Positions 60,579 to 64,000 of a stretch of DNA of 64,000 nucleotides are shown here, in pieces. Made by a program: the position numbers and the translations under genes. Under the pieces are notes generated by a model. That model was given only the letters and a program-made list of their open reading frames with translations, searched no databases and was not told the origin of the DNA. How positions within the stretch are numbered: the stretch's first letter is position 1; each line of letters starts with the position of its first letter. Source of the stretch: Loktanella sp. D2R18 (lineage in GTDB: Bacteria; Pseudomonadota; Alphaproteobacteria; Rhodobacterales; Rhodobacteraceae); contig NZ_QOCG01000009.1 of assembly GCF_003318235.1 (NCBI RefSeq), forward strand, positions 62,001-126,000. The letters run 5' to 3'.

Positions 60579-61055
60579 CTAATCGTCACTCTTTTCATCA
60601 CAAGGCAAAATTGCTTGTGCGCCAAAGCTGGGATGCTGCAAAACATCGCCAATATCGATACCTAGACGCGCCGCAAGGCCGCCATTTATCTCAAGAACCA
60701 TCTGCACATCGTCGCCACCGGGAATCGGTGTGCGATCCAAAGGAATCGCATTTTCATGAATTTTGAGAATTTCGCCGTCTGGGGCGACAAATAGCATATC
60801 CAGGGGAATCAACGTGTTGCGCATCCAAAAGCTAACGCTTTGGGGATGTTCATAGACAAACAACATGCCCGTCATAATGGGCATCTGTTCAACAAACATG
60901 AGGCCTTGGGCGCGTTCCGCGTTGTCGTCAGCGACTGTGACGTGAAAATGCGCCTGCCCCCAATCGCCACTTACGGTCACACGATCAGGCGAACAGGCCG
61001 CCGATGCAGCTTGGGCGCAGAAAACGAATCCAATAACGGCAAGCGAAGCTTTCAC
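60579..61055 (-). CDS. DUF192 family exported protein
   Basis: A 158-residue protein with a Sec signal peptide (MKASLAVIGFVFCAQAASA). The DUF192 domain is clear: NAERAQGLMFVEQMP near residue 45, GMLFVYEHPQSVSFWMRNTLIPLDMLFV near 62-90, EINGGLAARLGIDIGD near 123. Members are small beta-barrel proteins, some exported; function unknown. It overlaps the cold-shock gene by 4 nt, so the two are co-transcribed, a pairing seen widely in Rhodobacterales. Confidence 0.9.
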   Translation of the reverse strand: MKASLAVIGFVFCAQAASAACSPDRVTVSGDWGQAHFHVTVADDNAERAQGLMFVEQMPIMTGMLFVYEHPQSVSFWMRNTLIPLDMLFVAPDGEILKIHENAIPLDRTPIPGGDDVQMVLEINGGLAARLGIDIGDVLQHPSFGAQAILPCDEKSDD

Positions 61056-61579
61056 CGGGCCGCAACTTCCCAGCCGACAACTTCTATTGCCATCCGGCCA
61101 CGTTCACCATCAACGAGCCGCAGCCCGATCGCCTCGCCTGATTGAAGATCGGATAGGCCTGATCGGCGCAATACCTCGATGTGGATAAAGACATCATCGT
61201 CATTGCCAAAAATATTCGCGAAGCCAAATCCTTTGGCCTTGTCGAACCATTTCACGCGCGCAGGTTCAATTGCACGCAGTGCAATGTCTTCGGGCGAAAA
61301 TTCTTCCATGTCTTTGAGCGGCACTGCGGCGTCCATCTCTGGCGGCGTGATCGATAACACCTCGGTCGCTTGCAGCCCACGTTGCGTATCTTGCACTGCG
61401 ATCTCGATCACCGACCCGTCAACAACGGACCCCTGCCCAAAGTTGCGCAACACATTGGCGTGCAGCAAAATATCTGACCCGCCTTGATCAGACACAACAA
61501 AGCCGAATCCCTTTGCAGGGTCAAACCACTTTACCAATCCGATGACGCGTTGCTGGTCCGTTGTGCCCTGCGTTTCCAT
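61052..61579 (-). CDS. Cold-shock protein with two CSD domains
   Basis: A 175-residue protein with two cold-shock domains. Each has the nucleic-acid-binding RNP1-like motif: VKWFDPAKGFGFVV (near residue 15) and VKWFDKAKGFGFANI (near 109), with RNP2-like ILLHANVL and VFIHIEVL; a roughly 25-residue acidic linker joins them. Such double CSD proteins are typical of alphaproteobacteria and bind single-stranded RNA/DNA as chaperones. Start at 61579 follows GGGGAAG. Confidence 0.92.
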   Translation of the reverse strand: METQGTTDQQRVIGLVKWFDPAKGFGFVVSDQGGSDILLHANVLRNFGQGSVVDGSVIEIAVQDTQRGLQATEVLSITPPEMDAAVPLKDMEEFSPEDIALRAIEPARVKWFDKAKGFGFANIFGNDDDVFIHIEVLRRSGLSDLQSGEAIGLRLVDGERGRMAIEVVGWEVAAR

Positions 61580-61691
61580 TCGTCTTCCCCTCAGGCACAA
61601 CTAACGTCGCCCCTGTTCATTCTCAATTTTTGTCCCGATCGCAACCAAATACCAAACTAGCTTTAACCATACATTTCATTCAGCCCAAAAT

Positions 61692-62297
61692 CTATGGGCA
61701 TAATCTTTCGATGTTCCACGGCTCCTTAACCGTTTTACGCGACCAGCGAAACCGGTCATGCAACCTAAATGCGCCATCAGACCAAAATTCGATCTCAAGT
61801 GGCACAATCCGAAAACCGCCCCAAAATGGCGGTCGCCCCGGATCCGCCCCCTGTTGCGCAGTAACTTTTGCGACCTGTGCCATCAACGCAGTGCGTGATG
61901 ACAATGGTTGCGACTGACGCGATGCCCAAGCCCCTAGCCGACTTTTGAGCGACCGTGACTTATAGTATGCGTCAGCAATTTCGCCGTCCTCGCGAACAAC
62001 CGTTCCACGCACCCTAATCTGCCGCGCGAGCGACTTCCAGTGCATAACAAACGCTGCTTTGCCTGCCTGCTCAATCTCTTGTGCTTTGCGGCTTTCATAG
62101 TTGGTGTAAAACACAAATGCAGCCGGCTCAATCTCCTTAAGCAAGACCATACGGACGTTAGGTAAACCTGTTGCATCAACGCTCGCGAGAGCAATCGCAT
62201 TCGGGTCGCTCGGTTCGCTCGCGCGTGCAGTATCAAGCCATTGACGTGCAATAAAAAACGGGTCTTCGCCCGCAAAGATTCCGCCCCTGTCTACCAT
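61692..62297 (-). CDS. pdxH: Pyridoxamine 5'-phosphate oxidase
   Basis: A 201-residue FMN enzyme oxidising PNP/PMP to pyridoxal 5'-phosphate. [23 protein letters not shown] near residue 48-70 (FMN and phosphate contacts), the [12 protein letters not shown] block near 85, and the conserved end [17 protein letters not shown] are present; the C-terminus ERLCP matches the family. A start 20 codons upstream (62357) is possible; 62297 has a GGAGC site and fits the usual length. Confidence 0.92.
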   Translation of the reverse strand: MVDRGGIFAGEDPFFIARQWLDTARASEPSDPNAIALASVDATGLPNVRMVLLKEIEPAAFVFYTNYESRKAQEIEQAGKAAFVMHWKSLARQIRVRGTVVREDGEIADAYYKSRSLKSRLGAWASRQSQPLSSRTALMAQVAKVTAQQGADPGRPPFWGGFRIVPLEIEFWSDGAFRLHDRFRWSRKTVKEPWNIERLCP

Positions 62298-62452
62298 GTC
62301 GAAACACGCTCCAAAAATTACTTCGTTAGGATTAGGGACAATCCGATAAACGCGCAACCACTTTAGCTCGTTTCCTCAAAAGCTTGCTGCCATCGGTACA
62401 ATCCCCTAAACGAAGTGAACTTAATAATTATGCAGCCGAAGGAACTACAGCG

Positions 62453-63259
62453 ATGACGTCACAGCTGATGAAGGGCAAACGCGGGCTTATTATGGGCCTT
62501 GCCAACGACAAATCCATCGCGTGGGGGATCGCAAAATCCTGCGCCGATGCGGGGGCTGAACTTGCCTTTTCTTATCAAGGTGACGCGCTGAAAAAACGGG
62601 TTGATCCACTGGCTGCATCGGTTGGATCCGACATCGTTTTGCCCTGCGATGTTAGCGACGAAGGATCTATCGACACACTGTTTTCCGAACTTGAAGCGCG
62701 CTGGGGTAAACTTGATTTCGTCGTACATGCCATTGGCTTTTCAGATAAAAATGAACTGCGCGGGCGCTATGTTGATACCAGCCGCGACAACTTCCTCATG
62801 TCGATGGATATCTCGGTTTATTCGTTCACAGCCGTCGTGAACCGCGCAGAAAAGATGATGAATGATGGCGGGTCTTGCCTGACGCTCACATATTATGGCG
62901 CAGAAAAAGTCATGCCGCACTACAATGTCATGGGCGTCGCCAAAGCCGCGCTGGAAGCATCGGTGCGTTACCTTGCCGAAGATCTGGGCAAAGACAACAT
63001 CCGCGTGAACGCAATCAGTGCTGGTACGATCAAGACTTTGGCCGCATCTGGTATCGGCGATTTTCGGCTCATCATGAAGTGGAACGAGTATAACTCGCCA
63101 CTGCGTCGTACCGTGACCCAAGAAGAAGTCGGCAAATCGGCACTCTATCTCCTGTCTGATTTGGGGAGCGCCGTAACCGGAGAAGTCTTGCATGTCGACG
63201 CCGGCTACCATGTCGTTGGCATGAAAGCGGTCGACGCGCCCGACATTTCGAAGGATTAA
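62453..63259 (+). CDS. fabI: Enoyl-[ACP] reductase FabI
   Basis: A 268-residue short-chain dehydrogenase finishing each cycle of fatty acid elongation with NADH. The FabI-type cofactor loop GLANDKSIAWGIA (near residue 14) and the catalytic tyrosine and lysine in YNVMGVAKAAL (Y-x6-K near 160) are intact; ISAGTIKTLAASGI near 192 is the substrate loop. Start 62453 follows GAAGGAA. It heads a plus-strand run with a LysE-type exporter and gpt. Confidence 0.95.
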   Translation: MTSQLMKGKRGLIMGLANDKSIAWGIAKSCADAGAELAFSYQGDALKKRVDPLAASVGSDIVLPCDVSDEGSIDTLFSELEARWGKLDFVVHAIGFSDKNELRGRYVDTSRDNFLMSMDISVYSFTAVVNRAEKMMNDGGSCLTLTYYGAEKVMPHYNVMGVAKAALEASVRYLAEDLGKDNIRVNAISAGTIKTLAASGIGDFRLIMKWNEYNSPLRRTVTQEEVGKSALYLLSDLGSAVTGEVLHVDAGYHVVGMKAVDAPDISKD

Positions 63260-63261
63260 CT

Positions 63262-63876
63262 ATGACGTTCGCAGCCTTCGGCACAATTTGGCTTTTGCAC
63301 GCGCTGGCCGCGATCAGCCCCGGCCCCGCCGTTGTGATGTCTGCACGTACAGGTGTCGTCGAAGGTATGCGCACGGGCGCGATGCTCGCAGTAGGAATCG
63401 GGATCGGCGGGGTGATTTGGGCGCTCTTGGCACTTTGCGGGTTGTCGTTTGTGCTTCAGACCGCGCCCGCATTGCTCGTCTCCCTAAAAATCTGCGGCGG
63501 CGCCTATCTGATCTGGATGGCCTGGCATCTTTGGCAGGCCGCAGATCGGCCCCTTGATACGCGCGCGCATTATGCGCCACCACGCAGTGCAGTATCTGCG
63601 TTGCGCCTTGGTATCACGACACAGCTTGCGAATCCAAAACCCGCCGTTCTTTTTAGTGCAATTTTCGTGGGCACAGTTCCTGCGGGCACCAGTCTTTGGA
63701 CTTATACTGCAATCCTTTTGATCGTTTTGGCCAATGAAACAATTTGGAACATCTTGGTTGCACGGGTATTTTCGCTTGAAAGATCACGCCAAGGCTACAT
63801 AAACCTCAAATCCATCATTGATCGCGCTTTTGGCGCGACCTTGGCCCTACTTGGTGTCAAGATCGCAGCCACATAG
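63262..63876 (+). CDS. LysE/RhtB family amino acid exporter
   Basis: A 204-residue membrane protein with about six helices. The N-terminal [27 protein letters not shown] is the LysE/RhtB signature, and the [13 protein letters not shown] motif near residue 122 is the conserved central block. Members export amino acids or their derivatives; substrate unknown. Starts 2 nt after the fabI stop. Confidence 0.9.
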   Translation: MTFAAFGTIWLLHALAAISPGPAVVMSARTGVVEGMRTGAMLAVGIGIGGVIWALLALCGLSFVLQTAPALLVSLKICGGAYLIWMAWHLWQAADRPLDTRAHYAPPRSAVSALRLGITTQLANPKPAVLFSAIFVGTVPAGTSLWTYTAILLIVLANETIWNILVARVFSLERSRQGYINLKSIIDRAFGATLALLGVKIAAT

Positions 63877-63899
63877 CCGCCTCCATAAGGAAAGTAACG

Positions 63900-64000
63900 A
63901 TGACCGACACACGCCTGCCGCATGAAAAAGGGTTTCACATCAGCTGGGATCAAATCCACCGCGACAGTCGGGCGTTAGCATGGCGTCTTGATGGCAAAGG
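63900..64000 (+). CDS. gpt: Xanthine-guanine phosphoribosyltransferase Gpt (start only)
   Basis: The first 33 codons run to the window edge: [20 protein letters not shown] then [14 protein letters not shown]. This opening closely matches alphaproteobacterial Gpt, which salvages xanthine and guanine, but the catalytic loops lie outside. A strong AAGGAAA site precedes ATG 63900, 23 nt after the exporter gene. Confidence 0.8.
   Translation, partial: MTDTRLPHEKGFHISWDQIHRDSRALAWRLDGK

Overview
The window reads as chromosomal DNA of a marine alphaproteobacterium of the Rhodobacteraceae (roseobacter group; gene content and moderate base composition would fit an Octadecabacter/Loktanella-like organism, which is an inference). 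Pointers are the aglEFGAK glucoside operon with a divergent LacI regulator, CckA, a Fur/Mur-type regulator, a B12-dependent ribonucleotide reductase, CbiD and CobK for cobalamin synthesis, and a RamA-like corrinoid-activating protein. Almost everything is ordinary, tightly packed chromosomal coding DNA with many 1-4 nt stop/start overlaps. I see no CRISPR array, insertion sequence, prophage or rRNA operon.

Layout. 1-3.3 kb: partial Ppx/GppA phosphatase, then a three-gene one-carbon operon (small Virulence_fact-type protein, methylene-THF reductase-like protein, methyl-THF-binding corrinoid methyltransferase domain). 3.4-13.6 kb: alpha-glucoside uptake and breakdown (aglE-F-G-A-K on the minus strand; aglR, a GH1 beta-glucosidase and glucokinase on the plus strand). 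13.6-19.4 kb: minus-strand block guaB, MBL-fold hydrolase, rsmB, cckA. 19.5-23.6 kb: a looser, AT-richer stretch with an orphan hypothetical gene, the large RamA-like ferredoxin/ASKHA protein, tRNA-Gly(CCC) and two decayed genes (a LysR tail and a frameshifted glycosyltransferase). 23.6-28.4 kb: RidA, an odd prepilin-peptidase homologue, and the Entner-Doudoroff entry operon zwf-pgl-pgi. 28.4-36.3 kb: HNH nuclease, hydrolase, DNA glycosylase, cobalamin genes cobK, cbiD, cobA, cobB, an MFS transporter and an HExxH protein. 36.3-47.1 kb: squalene-synthase-like protein, cimA, cysS, MmcQ, a VOC protein divergent from soxR, ada, an ICL/PEPM protein, an outer-membrane barrel, anmK, tyrS. 47.2-56 kb: acetyltransferases, Na+/H+ antiporter, PhzF, zntB, fur, EamA transporter, enolase, cupin, AIM24-like protein. 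56-64 kb: B12-dependent nrdJ with a small coupled gene, tRNA-Pro(TGG), DUF192, a double cold-shock protein, pdxH, fabI, a LysE-type exporter and the start of gpt.

Two themes tie the genes together. First, sugar flow: Agl takes up alpha-glucosides, AglA and the GH1 enzyme release glucose, Glk phosphorylates it, and Zwf/Pgl carry it into the Entner-Doudoroff pathway; palindromic LacI-type operators sharing an AGCGCT core lie upstream of both aglE and zwf. Second, cobalamin: the window makes part of the corrin ring (CobK, CbiD, CobA, CobB) and contains its likely consumers, NrdJ plus candidate pieces of a split methionine synthase (the methyl-THF-binding subunit and the RamA-like reactivator), which both end in an arginine-rich tail.
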